Shown piece by piece: positions 18,615-27,890 of a stretch of 64,000 nt of DNA. Source of the stretch: Thalassospira profundimaris (lineage in GTDB: Bacteria; Pseudomonadota; Alphaproteobacteria; Rhodospirillales; Thalassospiraceae); assembly GCF_003326755.1 (NCBI RefSeq), contig NZ_JPWH01000022.1, positions 1-64,000 on the forward strand. The letters run 5' to 3'. Each line of letters opens with the position of its first letter. Within the stretch, counting starts at the first letter, position 1. The notes beneath the pieces were generated by a model, which searched no databases, had not been told where the DNA came from, and saw only the letters and a list, made by a program, of their open reading frames with translations. Both the position numbers and the translations under genes were made by a program.

Positions 18615-18680
18615 GGCGGCAGGAAAGCCCGCGATCACATTGTCCTGAAAAACTTCTGTGATCGGGCCAAAACAGGGAAA

Positions 18681-18722
18681 GAACGGGGCGTGGTTGTGGG
18701 ACCTGCGCCCCGTTCGCTTTTC
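18681..18722 (+). terminator. Terminator of the polyol operon
   Basis: GAACGGGGCG (18681-18690) pairs with CGCCCCGTTC (18706-18715), then GCTTTTC. Confidence 0.75.
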
Positions 18723-18731
18723 ATCACACCA

Positions 18732-19967
18732 TTAAACCGGCCCTTGCGCCGCAAGCCGTTTGGAAAACGGGTTCATTTCCGTCACCACCACATCTTCCAG
18801 ATCCAGAAAAACGGCAAGCTGGCACAGGTGGTGATGCAATGCGGCTGCGACCATGTCATTGTCGTGCCCCTCTTCGGCATGGGCGGAAAAGACCCGCAAA
18901 ACCTTTCCCTGCCGGTCCGCCTTCAAATCCACCCGGGCGACAAAATCGCCATTCAGCATGAAGGGCAAAACGTAATAGCCATATTGGCGTTTATGGGCCG
19001 GGGTATAAATTTCGATACGGTAATTAAAGCCAAAAATCCGTTCCACCCGGTCGCGTTCCCACATCACCGGGTCAAACGGCACCATCAGGGCCGTGGGCGA
19101 TGATCGTCGTCTAATTTTGGCATCGGGTGCAATAAAAGCTGGCTGCGTCCAGCCTTCGACACTGGCAGGCAGTAAATCCCCGTTTTCGACCATTTCGGCA
19201 ACACGGGCCTTGGCGTCCTCGTTGGGCAGACGGAAATATTTGCGAAGATCGGCCAGGGTGGCAACCCCCATTGCGACAATGCCCTTGGCGATCAATGCCC
19301 GCTGCGCCACATCGCGGGGCAGGGCCGGTTCGTGGGCAACATCACCAATAATACGATGCGGCAGGTCATATTCCCGTTCAAAGGATCCGCGCCGCTTGCG
19401 CGCCATAACCTGACCACTCCAAAACAGATATTCCATCGCCGTTTTGGTTTTGGTCCAGCCCCACCATTGGCTGCCGCCTTCGCGGGGTTCGTCATTCAAA
19501 TCACTGGCCGCTGTCGTGCCTTCCCGTTCAAGGTGTTTTAAAAGGCCGCCGACAAATTCGGGATGTTCGCGCGCGGTGCGGGCAATACCGCCCCACATGC
19601 CCTGCCCGTTCAGCGCATCCTCCATCCGCCAGCGATAAAGCGGGTAATCCTCCACCGGGATCAACGATGCTTCGTGCCCCCAATATTCAAACAGCTTGCG
19701 CTGCTTTGCCGTGCCCCAACTTAACTGATCCAGCAAATCACGGTCATAAATACCAAGGCGCGAAAAAACCGGCATGTAATGGGCGCGGCTTAACACATTG
19801 ACACTGTCAATTTGCAGCATATTGGTTTTGCGGATCATCTTCATAATCCGGCGGCGATCAACCGTTTTACCTATATCTGGCGTTTCAAATCCCTGCCCGG
19901 CCAGGGCAAGGTGGCGCGCCTGCCGGGCAGAGATTGCAACAGGTTTGGGCGTACTGAGGTCAGACAT
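18732..19967 (-). CDS. Winged-helix DNA glycosylase, YcaQ/AlkX-like
   Basis: A 411-residue protein of the HTH_42/YcaQ family, the length of E. coli YcaQ. Recognisable parts are LQIDSVNVLSRAHYMPVFSRLG near residues 50-71, FEYWGHEASLIPVEDYPLYRWRM near 93-115, and the late MVPFDPVMWERDRVERIFGF block. Members unhook interstrand crosslinks or remove bulky N7-alkyl purines. An in-frame start 11 residues earlier exists, but the ATG at 19967 has GGGGA just upstream. It converges on the polyol operon and is monocistronic. Confidence 0.9.
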   Translation of the reverse strand: MSDLSTPKPVAISARQARHLALAGQGFETPDIGKTVDRRRIMKMIRKTNMLQIDSVNVLSRAHYMPVFSRLGIYDRDLLDQLSWGTAKQRKLFEYWGHEASLIPVEDYPLYRWRMEDALNGQGMWGGIARTAREHPEFVGGLLKHLEREGTTAASDLNDEPREGGSQWWGWTKTKTAMEYLFWSGQVMARKRRGSFEREYDLPHRIIGDVAHEPALPRDVAQRALIAKGIVAMGVATLADLRKYFRLPNEDAKARVAEMVENGDLLPASVEGWTQPAFIAPDAKIRRRSSPTALMVPFDPVMWERDRVERIFGFNYRIEIYTPAHKRQYGYYVLPFMLNGDFVARVDLKADRQGKVLRVFSAHAEEGHDNDMVAAALHHHLCQLAVFLDLEDVVVTEMNPFSKRLAAQGPV

Positions 19968-20102
19968 GACATCCCCGAAAGAAATTTGCTGATCTTTCAA
20001 ATTGTTGGGGCGATCCTACCACATCTTACTGACAATTTTGGCAGTTGGTTTTCTCTTTTTGTTCCCATTATCGACAACAGTAAAACGCACTATAGCAGGC
20101 AA

Positions 20103-20133
20103 TAAAAAACGGAGCCCGCTTTCACCGGCTCCG
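20103..20133 (-). terminator. Terminator of folD
   Basis: On the minus strand CGGAGCC pairs with GGCTCCG and a run of six T residues follows. It ends the yggT-DUF167-folD unit. Confidence 0.8.
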
Positions 20134-20162
20134 CCTTATCATCATTTTACTGCGATAACAGC

Positions 20163-21062
20163 TTAGCGATCAAAACCCAGATTGGGGGCTTCAAGGCCAT
20201 TGGCGCGGCAGGCGGCAATCAGGGTGTTATTCAGCAGGCAGGCAATTGTCATCGGACCGACACCACCAGGAACCGGGGTAATGGCACCGGCAACGTCAAC
20301 GGCACTGGCAAAGTCAACATCGCCAACCAGTTTCATTTTGCCGTTTTCGCCTTCGATGCGGTTAATGCCCACATCAATCACCGTGGCCCCCTTGCCGATC
20401 CAGTCGCCCTTGATCATGTTGGGGCGGCCAACAGCGGCAATGACAATATCGGCGCGGCGGACTTCTTCCTCAAGGTCGCGGGTGCGCGAATGCGCGATGG
20501 TAACGGTGCAGTTTTCCTTCAGCAGCAACTGCGCCATCGGTTTGCCAACGATGTTGGACCGACCGACAACCACGGCGCGCTTGCCCGACAAATCACCCAG
20601 CGTATCCTTAAGCAACATCAGGCAGCCATAAGGGGTGCAAGGTGCAATACCGTCGCCGCCGGTTGCCAGCGCACCGGCATTGATGATGTGAAACCCATCC
20701 ACATCCTTGGCCGGGTCAATCGCGGCCAAAACGGCATTTTCATCAATATGCTTGGGCACGGGCAACTGGCAGAGAATGCCATGCACCTTCGGATCATTGT
20801 TAAGCTGCGTAATCAGCGCAATCAGATCTTCCTGTTTGGTGGCGGCGGGCAATTTATGCTCATAGGAATTCATGCCGCATTCGATGGTCTGTTTGCCCTT
20901 GTTGCGCACATAAACCTGGCTTGCCGGGTCTTCGCCCACCAGCACCACGGCAAGACCAGGCACAATGCCGTGTTCGGCCTTCAGTTTTGCCACTTCGCCG
21001 GTAATATCTTCACGCAATTTGGCGGCAAAGGCCTTGCCATCAATGATTTTCGCATTGCTCAT
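20163..21062 (-). CDS. folD: Methylenetetrahydrofolate dehydrogenase/cyclohydrolase
   Basis: A 299-residue bifunctional enzyme that interconverts 5,10-methylene-THF and 10-formyl-THF with NADP+. The substrate-site motif YVRNKGK (catalytic lysine) lies near residue 53, the nucleotide-binding loop [14 protein letters not shown] near 167, and PGGVGPMT near 263. The ATG at 21062 lies two bases after the DUF167 stop, so the two are translationally coupled. An upstream in-frame start would overlap that gene by 60 bases and is unlikely. Confidence 0.97.
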   Translation of the reverse strand: MSNAKIIDGKAFAAKLREDITGEVAKLKAEHGIVPGLAVVLVGEDPASQVYVRNKGKQTIECGMNSYEHKLPAATKQEDLIALITQLNNDPKVHGILCQLPVPKHIDENAVLAAIDPAKDVDGFHIINAGALATGGDGIAPCTPYGCLMLLKDTLGDLSGKRAVVVGRSNIVGKPMAQLLLKENCTVTIAHSRTRDLEEEVRRADIVIAAVGRPNMIKGDWIGKGATVIDVGINRIEGENGKMKLVGDVDFASAVDVAGAITPVPGGVGPMTIACLLNNTLIAACRANGLEAPNLGFDR

Positions 21063-21063
21063 A

Positions 21064-21396
21064 TCAATTCTCGCCCGTCCATATATTGATTTGCGCCATG
21101 ATCTGCGTTGCATCGCCAGCAATGGTCAAGACCTTGTTGCGGTCAGTCTGACCACTCACAATTTCAATCGCCGATTTGGGCCATTTGGCCGTTTTTGCCA
21201 GCAATTTAACCAGCGCCTCGTTTGCCTTGCCGTTTTCCGGCACCGTCGTGACGGTTGCCTTCAAGCGGCACTGTCCGTCTGCATCCTGATGCACGCCTCC
21301 CACATTATTGCGAGACGCCTTGGGGGTCAGCCGAAGATAAAGCCGGATTCCCCTGCCATCAGGCGTCATTTCGCATGCGGGTTTTGCTATCATCAA
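21064..21396 (-). CDS. DUF167 (YggU) family protein
   Basis: A 110-residue protein of the DUF167/YggU family. The pattern [17 protein letters not shown] near residue 20, then [24 protein letters not shown] and [18 protein letters not shown], is diagnostic. Structures of the family are known but the function is not. It sits between yggT and folD. The yggT-yggU pairing is common in proteobacteria. Confidence 0.93.
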   Translation of the reverse strand: MMIAKPACEMTPDGRGIRLYLRLTPKASRNNVGGVHQDADGQCRLKATVTTVPENGKANEALVKLLAKTAKWPKSAIEIVSGQTDRNKVLTIAGDATQIMAQINIWTGEN

Positions 21397-21426
21397 TCCA
21401 CGGACATCAACAGAACAAAGGCGGCA

Positions 21427-21717
21427 TTAATACATCATCTTTGCGAAGATTTCAGTAAGCAGGTTCTGCGCAAAACTCAGCAGCAAAATCAGCACAACCG
21501 GCGACAGGTCGATACCGCCAAGATTGGGCAATATCGCCCTGATCGGGCGCAAGGCCGGTTCGGTAATGCGATAGAGAAAATCACCGACCATATAAACGAA
21601 ACGGTTACTGGTATTGATCACGTTAAACGCGACCAGCCAGCTCAGGATCGCCTGAAGAATCAGACACCAGATATAAAGGTGGATTACTGTTTGTATCAGC
21701 CACAGGACAGACTGCAT
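21427..21717 (-). CDS. YggT family membrane protein
   Basis: A 96-residue inner-membrane protein with two hydrophobic segments, at about residues 3-30 and 67-90. The family motif RFVYMVGDFLYRITEPALRPIRAILP lies between them. YggT proteins are linked to osmotic tolerance and cell division in some bacteria, without a settled mechanism. First gene of the yggT-DUF167-folD unit. Confidence 0.93.
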   Translation of the reverse strand: MQSVLWLIQTVIHLYIWCLILQAILSWLVAFNVINTSNRFVYMVGDFLYRITEPALRPIRAILPNLGGIDLSPVVLILLLSFAQNLLTEIFAKMMY

Positions 21718-21812
21718 TACCGCTCCTTCTTGTTGTCAGGCCCGTGCCGGTGACGGAAACCGATTTCACCGCGAAGGTAATGACAAGGACAGAAAGGCGC
21801 AAGCGCGAAGCC

Positions 21813-21833
21813 ACCCAAACACCGGGTTTGGGT
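21813..21833. other. Hairpin between the ABC operon and yggT
   Basis: ACCCAAAC (21813-21820) pairs with GTTTGGGT (21826-21833). The T tract on the minus strand is poor, so this is at best a weak terminator of the ABC operon. Confidence 0.4.
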
Positions 21834-21861
21834 CCATTTTTCCGCTATTTCCAATCAAAAA

Positions 21862-23553
21862 TCAGAACAACCGGCCCTGTTTTCGCGCCCAGATCGCAAC
21901 GGCAACCGGAATGGTCATGGTAATGGCAATCGCCATCACGCTCATCGCCATGCCCATACCGACCGATCCCTGTTCAAACTGCCGCCATATAAACAGCGCC
22001 ACCGTCTTGGTGCCAATCGGGGCCAACAAAATGGTCGCCACCAGTTCACGGGCTGCCACGGCAAAAACCAGCAACATGGCGGCCAGAATACTGGGGAAAA
22101 TCAATGGCATCAGAATGCGAAAAAACACCTTTATCCCGCCCGCCCCGGCGACACGGGCCGCATCCTCCAGGCTGACACTGACCTGACGCAGGGCTGCATT
22201 GGCATAACGCACGGGATAAGGCAGCAACAAACAGCAATAAGCCAGCACCAGAACCCCGATGGTATTATAGGGGGTTACCGGCAGCCACGGCTGGTTCCAC
22301 GCGAGAATAAGCCCGACCGCCACCACAACACCGGGGATGGTATTGGGCATCAGGGTCAGGAAATCGAGGATGCGTGACGAAACCGTGCGCTGACGCACAA
22401 CCACATAGGCCGTCATGGTGCCCAAAATGCCGGTGATAACAGCAGCCCCCAGCCCCAGCGACAGGCTGGTGCCCAAAGCCTCCATCGCGCCACCGGAATT
22501 GGCGAAAATTTCGGCAAAATTCTCGGTCGAAAAATTATCCGCCGTCAGCCCACCCGATATGGTGCGCGTCGAGGCCGTAAGAACCACCGATAAAATCGGC
22601 ATTACCGCGCCCAAAAAGCCAATAATGGCAAAAAACATCACCACCGGAATGCGCCATACGCCCAGTTCGGCGGCGCGGTTGGCCCCGGGCTTGCCCGATA
22701 CGGTTTGAAAATCGCGGCGCGAGACAATGCGATGCTGCAACACAAAGGCCGCCATCGCAATCAACACCAGAATAACCGACAGCAGCGATGCGCCGGGCAA
22801 ATCAATCGGATAATCCGACAGGCGCTGTTCAATGCCCGTGACCAGCACCAAAAAGCCGCTACGTGCCGCCAGAGCCGCCGGGGTGCCAAATTCCTCGATC
22901 GACATGGCAAAAACCAGAAGCAAACTGGCCGCAATGGCCGGTGTTGTCAAAGGCAGGGTAATGCGCCAAAAGGACCGCATTGGCGGGCAGCCCGCCACAC
23001 GCGCGGCCTCAAGGTACCGCCCGCCAATCGAGGAAACCATGCGCGAAACGGCAAAATAAACAACCGGAAAAACATTAAGCGTCATGACAAACACAACGCC
23101 CCAAAATGAAAAAAGAAACCCGCCAAAATTAAGCCCGGTGATCTGTTCCAGATAACCGCGCGGCTGCAGGGCCATGATCCACCCAAGAGCGGCGATATAA
23201 GGCGGAATGGTGAAGGGAACCAGAAACACCACATCCCACAGCCCGGCAAACGGCACCCGAAAAAGCCCGCGCAAAATGCCCAGCGGCACCGCCACCAGGG
23301 ACGAAACCAGCACCACACTGCCGCCGAGCATCAGGGTATTTAACGTCCAGGCGATCAGGTGTTTGTCAAACAGGGTTTCAACAAAACGGGAAAACGGATT
23401 GGCAAAAATGCCCCGTGCAATATCGGGAAAAATCGCCTGCAACACCACAAACAGCAGCGGAAACGCCACCAGAATGGTCAAAACAGGGGCCACGGCGGCA
23501 AAAATCATGCCGCCGCTGCCAAATACCCGTGATTTTAAATGAGTCAGGCGCAC
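21862..23553 (-). CDS. ABC transporter permease, fused double-domain (FbpB-like)
   Basis: A 563-residue permease with about 12 membrane segments in two homologous halves, as in FbpB/SfuB and in PhnU-type transporters. Both EAA loops are visible: EAARVAGCPPMRSFWRITLPL near residue 200 and EDAARVAGAGGIKVFFRILMPL near 470. I start it at the GTG at 23553, eight bases past the binding-protein stop; an earlier TTG would overlap that gene by 35 bases. It is third in the operon ATPase, binding protein, permease. Confidence 0.9.
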   Translation of the reverse strand: MRLTHLKSRVFGSGGMIFAAVAPVLTILVAFPLLFVVLQAIFPDIARGIFANPFSRFVETLFDKHLIAWTLNTLMLGGSVVLVSSLVAVPLGILRGLFRVPFAGLWDVVFLVPFTIPPYIAALGWIMALQPRGYLEQITGLNFGGFLFSFWGVVFVMTLNVFPVVYFAVSRMVSSIGGRYLEAARVAGCPPMRSFWRITLPLTTPAIAASLLLVFAMSIEEFGTPAALAARSGFLVLVTGIEQRLSDYPIDLPGASLLSVILVLIAMAAFVLQHRIVSRRDFQTVSGKPGANRAAELGVWRIPVVMFFAIIGFLGAVMPILSVVLTASTRTISGGLTADNFSTENFAEIFANSGGAMEALGTSLSLGLGAAVITGILGTMTAYVVVRQRTVSSRILDFLTLMPNTIPGVVVAVGLILAWNQPWLPVTPYNTIGVLVLAYCCLLLPYPVRYANAALRQVSVSLEDAARVAGAGGIKVFFRILMPLIFPSILAAMLLVFAVAARELVATILLAPIGTKTVALFIWRQFEQGSVGMGMAMSVMAIAITMTIPVAVAIWARKQGRLF

Positions 23554-23563
23554 GTTGGGCCTA

Positions 23564-24529
23564 TTATTCCATGCCAAAGGTCTTGGCGAAGCGATCAAGC
23601 ACCGCCTTGCGGTCGGTTTTCGGGTCCACTTCCAGGATTTTCAGATCCGCGATCAGCGGGCGATCAGCCTTGACGTCGGAACGGGCGGGCATCAACTGGG
23701 TTTTTGCCACCATCGCCTGACCGGCATCGGACAGAACGTAATCGATGAATTTTTTGGCTTCATCCTGATGCGACGAAGTTTTCAAAATCATCATCGGGCG
23801 CGGGGCAATCACGGTGCCGCTTTTCGGGAAAATCACCTCGATTGATTCCCCTTTGGCCGCCTGTGACAGGCCAATATAATCCACCGCACCAAATACAACG
23901 GCCTTTGCCCCCTGCAACACCGGGTTCAGGGCCTGGGCATTGGCACCCGGCACAATCATTTTATTGGCTGCCAAACCTTCAAACAGTTTCCAGCCCAAAT
24001 CCGGCTGGGCGGTCAGCGCCGCGACCAGTTCATAGGCCGAACCGGACTGTGCCGGGTCGGGCATCGTGATCAGGTCTTTATATTCCGCCTTGGTCAAATC
24101 GGACCAATCGGCCGGTTTTGGCGTACCGCTTTTGGGATTCCAGGCAATGGCAAGGGCGGAAATACCCTGGGCGACATAACCCGGGCCTTTCAGGAAATCG
24201 GGCACGGTTTTGGCATTCGCACTGGTGTAATCCAGCAGCATGTCCTTTTTGGCAAAGCTGGTGGCGGTTTTCCAGGATGCCGAAATCACCACATCGGCAA
24301 CCGGGTTGGCGGATTCCGCTTCAAGGCGGGCCATGACCTTGCCGGTGGTTGCCTGAAACACATTCACATCAATGCCGGTTTCATCCTTGAAACCTGCGGC
24401 CAGCTTTTCAATCAATCCCCCCGGACCGGCGGTGTAAACCGTCACACTTTGCGCCATTGCATTTCCCGACAGCGCAAGGCAGGCAAACCCTGCCAGCAGA
24501 ACCGTTTTCAGGCTTTTCATCGTTTTCAT
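23564..24529 (-). CDS. ABC transporter substrate-binding protein (Fe(III)- or phosphonate-type)
   Basis: A 321-residue periplasmic binding protein with a clear signal peptide (cleavage after GNAMA, residue 26). The mature start VTVYTAGPGGLIEKLAAGFKDETGIDVNVFQATTGKVMARLEAE is like FbpA/FutA and 2-aminoethylphosphonate binders. The paired tyrosines (YY) that hold Fe(III) in FbpA are not present; the matching region reads AVDYIGL. So the ligand may be something other than ferric iron. The start could be 24529 or 24520; the ribosome site AGGGG fits the second better. Confidence 0.85.
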   Translation of the reverse strand: MKTMKSLKTVLLAGFACLALSGNAMAQSVTVYTAGPGGLIEKLAAGFKDETGIDVNVFQATTGKVMARLEAESANPVADVVISASWKTATSFAKKDMLLDYTSANAKTVPDFLKGPGYVAQGISALAIAWNPKSGTPKPADWSDLTKAEYKDLITMPDPAQSGSAYELVAALTAQPDLGWKLFEGLAANKMIVPGANAQALNPVLQGAKAVVFGAVDYIGLSQAAKGESIEVIFPKSGTVIAPRPMMILKTSSHQDEAKKFIDYVLSDAGQAMVAKTQLMPARSDVKADRPLIADLKILEVDPKTDRKAVLDRFAKTFGME

Positions 24530-24542
24530 CCCCTATTGAACG

Positions 24543-25670
24543 TTATGTATGAGACAGTGCCGGTGCCGCATCATGCGGATACCAAAAGGCCCGATCCCAC
24601 GAGATATCAAGGTCATGTATCGTGCCGTCCCCAAGACGCGTGGCACTGAACATTTCAATCGCAATATTCTGGTCAAAGCGCATTTGCACGGCATAGCCAT
24701 CGCCACGAAACATGCTGTGAACAACGGTACCGCTAATGGCATTGCCCTTTTGCGCCCCGCCATCGGCCGATGCCGCCCGCAAGGCCGAACGCGGCAAAAA
24801 CAAATCACCAGAGCGACTGCCATTGATCAGCCCGGCTGGCGGCGACAGGCGATGTTTCCCACCCCGAATGATCAAATCGCCATTTTGCACCTCGGCAGGC
24901 AACACCAGCCCCAGCTTGAGGAAATCGACCACCTGTGGTGAAACAGGTTTGCCTACAAGCTGTTCGGGCGCATCAATTTGCAAAATATGACCGCTGTGAA
25001 GAATGGCGACACGATCGGCAATGGCAAAGGCCTCGCCATGATCGTGGGTGACGTAAACCGCCGTCATGCCCAGTTTGCGCAACAGGGCGGCAATATCCAC
25101 CACCAGGCTTTCGCGCAATTCGCGGTCCAGGTTTGATAAGGGTTCGTCAAACAACACCAGGCGCGGGCGCGACACAATGGCGCGCGCCAGGGCAACGCGC
25201 TGCTGCTGCCCGCCCGAAAGTGTGCCAGGCTGGCGGTCTGCCACATGGCCCAGACCAACCATGCCAAGGGCTTCGGCAATGCGGGCATCGCGTTCGGCAC
25301 GGCCAATATTTTGCATTTCCAGGGGAAAACCCACATTCTGTGCCACCGTCATATGCGGCCACAGGGCATAATCCTGAAACACCATGCCAATGGAGCGCCG
25401 TTCCGGTGGCACAAATGCCCCGGATGACGCATCGGCCACCAATTGATCGCCAATATGAATGCTGCCCGTTGTCGGCCGCGACAGACCGGCCAGTAACCGC
25501 AATAATGTGGTTTTGCCGCAGCCCGACGGACCCAGTAGCGCCACCACCTCGCCCGGTGCAACGGCAAGGTCAATCGCTTCTAGCACGGTATTGCGGCCAA
25601 AACGCTGTGACGTACCCGTCACAACAACCGGCGAACCGGTTTGCCCGGCAGAATTTTCAGCGGAAATCAT
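24543..25670 (-). CDS. ABC transporter ATP-binding protein (FbpC-like)
   Basis: A 375-residue ATPase. Walker A GPSGCGKTT near residue 48, signature LSGGQQQRVALARA near 147 and Walker [13 protein letters not shown] near 168 are intact. A TOBE-like domain fills the last 110 residues. It is the first gene of the operon, 13 bases ahead of the binding protein. An inverted repeat lies just upstream of the start and may be its operator. Confidence 0.93.
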   Translation of the reverse strand: MISAENSAGQTGSPVVVTGTSQRFGRNTVLEAIDLAVAPGEVVALLGPSGCGKTTLLRLLAGLSRPTTGSIHIGDQLVADASSGAFVPPERRSIGMVFQDYALWPHMTVAQNVGFPLEMQNIGRAERDARIAEALGMVGLGHVADRQPGTLSGGQQQRVALARAIVSRPRLVLFDEPLSNLDRELRESLVVDIAALLRKLGMTAVYVTHDHGEAFAIADRVAILHSGHILQIDAPEQLVGKPVSPQVVDFLKLGLVLPAEVQNGDLIIRGGKHRLSPPAGLINGSRSGDLFLPRSALRAASADGGAQKGNAISGTVVHSMFRGDGYAVQMRFDQNIAIEMFSATRLGDGTIHDLDISWDRAFWYPHDAAPALSHT

Positions 25671-25674
25671 CGAA

Positions 25675-25706
25675 TGAACGGTCTGATGTTGGAAATGAAC
25701 CGTTCA
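25675..25706. promoter_or_regulatory. Inverted repeat just upstream of the FbpC-like gene
   Basis: TGAACGGT (25675-25682) and ACCGTTCA (25699-25706) are perfect inverted arms 16 bases apart; the right half TGAACCGTTCA is itself a palindrome. It begins four bases before the ATPase start codon, so a bound protein would block transcription or initiation. It does not look like a Fur box. Confidence 0.55.
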
Positions 25707-25910
25707 AGCATTTATCATGCGAAAATTGTTTGAATTTTTAATCTTCAATTGCATTTTGATTACCGTTTTATGGCATCGCCTGCAAAACCGGCACACCAGC
25801 GGTGTCACGCGTCACAATTCCCCTCCGACGCGCAATACAGGCCCTTCCCCGCCTGCCAACACATGCTAAGGTGGCACAGCATTCCGTGTTTTATGATAGG
25901 CAATTGCCCC

Positions 25911-26552
25911 ATGACCGACCTTAAACGCGCCACCACATCGACCCCCGTATCCACAGCACCGGAAACAAATACCCAGCCAACACGCTGCAAATGGGCGAAC
26001 ACCCATATCGACAAGCCGTTTTATGTTGATTATCATGACAGGGAATGGGGTGTTCCGGTACATGATGACCGGCATTTTTTTGAAATGCTGATCCTGGAAG
26101 GCGCACAGGCCGGGTTAAGCTGGCTGACGGTTTTATCCCGGCGGGACCAATACCGTGCGGCTTATGACAATTTCGACGTGGAAAAAGTCGCTTCCTACGA
26201 CGATGCCAAACAGGCCGCCCTTTTGGCCGATAGCGGCATTATTCGCAATCGCCTGAAAGTCGTCAGCAGTGTGCGCAACGCCCAGATTTTCCTCGATATC
26301 GCCGAAGAATTTGGCAGTTTTGATGCCTATATCTGGCGATTTGTCGATGGCAAGCCCGTCATCAATCACTGGAACGCGATAGGGGATGTGCCGGTAACAA
26401 CAAAGGTGAGCGATGCCCTGTCAAAAGACCTGCATAAACGCGGCATGCGCTTTGTCGGATCAACGATCATTTATTCCTATTTGCAGGCAACCGGCCTGGT
26501 GATGGATCACACCACCGACTGTTTCCGCTATCGCGAGCTTGCTGGCAACTAA
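25911..26552 (+). CDS. tag: DNA-3-methyladenine glycosylase I
   Basis: A 213-residue glycosylase that removes 3-methyladenine from DNA. CKWAN and YHDREWGVPVHDD provide the first two zinc ligands (Cys, His), and DHTTDC near the C-terminus provides the others. The catalytic pocket segment EGAQAGLSWLTVLSRR is intact. The first 25 residues before CKWAN are extra and low in complexity, so the true start might be further in. Its stop overlaps the stop of the convergent lacI-type gene by three bases. Confidence 0.95.
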   Translation: MTDLKRATTSTPVSTAPETNTQPTRCKWANTHIDKPFYVDYHDREWGVPVHDDRHFFEMLILEGAQAGLSWLTVLSRRDQYRAAYDNFDVEKVASYDDAKQAALLADSGIIRNRLKVVSSVRNAQIFLDIAEEFGSFDAYIWRFVDGKPVINHWNAIGDVPVTTKVSDALSKDLHKRGMRFVGSTIIYSYLQATGLVMDHTTDCFRYRELAGN

Positions 26553-27607
26553 GATATATCGGGAAGCCTGCTGCTGGCCCGCACCAGCAGGCGGGTTTTA
26601 AGTAATACCGGTTCGCTTACATTATCCCCCGCAAGGGCCAGTTCGGCCGCGATACGGCCCTTTTCAACCGAATTTTGCGCAACCGTGCTTAGCGGCGGTG
26701 TTGTGCGTGCCCCGCGCGCCACACCATCAATGCCCATCACGCGCACCTGGCCGGGCACATCATGGCCGGTTTTTGCCAGGGCTTCCAACGCGCCAATCGC
26801 AATCACGTCAGACATGGCGAGAATACCGTCTATATCAGGGAACTGCGCCATCAGGTCCGTTACCTGGCCGCGGACATGTTCCGACAGGTTTTCGCATTCA
26901 ACATGCACAATATCGGCAACATCAATACCGGCGTCTTTTAACACGGCATGGTAACCCGCCAGCCTTTCACGCACGACACGGTGGCTCACCGCCCCGCGCC
27001 TGCGTGCATCCATCAGGCCAAATTGCCCGTCTTCATCGGCCTGAAGCGATAAAATGGCAAATTTGCGTGCCCCGCATTCCAGCAGGTGACGCGCCGCACT
27101 GGCCGCCCCTTCAAAATCATCAAGCACCACCGTGGCCGTTGCCCCGGCAATATCGGTATCAATCCCCACCATCGGCAGGTTACGGCGGCGAATGGCAGCA
27201 ATGACATCATTATTATCGGAATAGCAATGCACCAGAAACGCATCAACTGCGGCATTGTTGACCGCTGCCACCGCCTGTTCATGATTTTCGGCTGAAATGA
27301 TCATCATATTCACCGACTGGCGCGCGCATTCACGACCAACGCCGCGCAACAATTCAATCGCCACCGGGTCGCTAAAGGCATATTCAAGATTATCGGGAAA
27401 CACCACGCCCAGTGCGCCAGCCTTGCCCGTGCGCAACATGCGCGCCATCACATGGGGCCCGCGATAGCCCATTTCGGCGGCGACGGCCAAAATTTTCTCG
27501 CGCAATTCATCGCGCACCAGATGCGGCTTGCCAAACGCATTTGATGCCGTCCCCTGGGAAACCCCTGCGGCTCTGGCGACATCCACCAGACGAACCCGAT
27601 TGCCCAT
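26549..27607 (-). CDS. LacI-family transcriptional regulator
   Basis: A 352-residue repressor. The N-terminal helix-turn-helix with hinge (VRLVDVARAAGVSQGTASNAFGKPHLVRDELREKIL) and the periplasmic-binding-like effector domain are complete. The ATG at 27607 gives the canonical N-terminus; an earlier start would add 17 residues. The ligand is unknown. No sugar gene is adjacent; a LacI-type palindrome lies 125 bases upstream, suggesting autoregulation or control of a divergent transcript. Confidence 0.94.
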   Translation of the reverse strand: MGNRVRLVDVARAAGVSQGTASNAFGKPHLVRDELREKILAVAAEMGYRGPHVMARMLRTGKAGALGVVFPDNLEYAFSDPVAIELLRGVGRECARQSVNMMIISAENHEQAVAAVNNAAVDAFLVHCYSDNNDVIAAIRRRNLPMVGIDTDIAGATATVVLDDFEGAASAARHLLECGARKFAILSLQADEDGQFGLMDARRRGAVSHRVVRERLAGYHAVLKDAGIDVADIVHVECENLSEHVRGQVTDLMAQFPDIDGILAMSDVIAIGALEALAKTGHDVPGQVRVMGIDGVARGARTTPPLSTVAQNSVEKGRIAAELALAGDNVSEPVLLKTRLLVRASSRLPDIS

Positions 27608-27731
27608 ATGCCAAAATTCTCCCGTTTTCTGCCCGTGTACGCTGGCACGATAATACAAGCGATAACATTTTTTTGAGCAGGGTCACGATATTATTGACAG
27701 ATGCCCCCTGCAACCACCACTATAGCATCAT

Positions 27732-27743
27732 TGAATCGATTCA
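27732..27743. promoter_or_regulatory. LacI-type operator palindrome
   Basis: TGAATCGATTCA is a perfect 12-base palindrome with the central CG typical of LacI-family operators. It is 125 bases upstream of the lacI-type start codon. Confidence 0.65.
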
Positions 27744-27845
27744 TTTCGATTCCGGGTGACAGATCCTCCCTTCACAATCTGTCACTGCCGCGTCCGTCTG
27801 TGTTCGCGGTTTTCCCGGCAATTTCGTATTGCACTTCGATTTCCT

Positions 27846-27877
27846 GCCGCCCCGATAATTCAGGGGCGGTTTTTTTA
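27846..27877 (+). terminator. Orphan plus-strand terminator
   Basis: CCGCCCC pairs with GGGGCGG across nine bases and is followed by seven T residues on the plus strand. Neighbouring genes are on the minus strand, whose side has no T tract after the stem. Confidence 0.75.
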
Positions 27878-27890
27878 TCCGGTTTTGGGC

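Larger units (their letters stand above)
27608..27890. other. Intergenic region between alkB and the lacI-type gene
   Basis: 283 bases with no convincing protein gene. It holds a LacI-type palindrome at 27732-27743 and a plus-strand terminator at 27846-27877 that serves no annotated gene. A TTGACA at about 27694 and TATAGC at 27721 sit on the plus strand with an over-long spacer. A short untranslated plus-strand RNA is possible. Confidence 0.45.
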
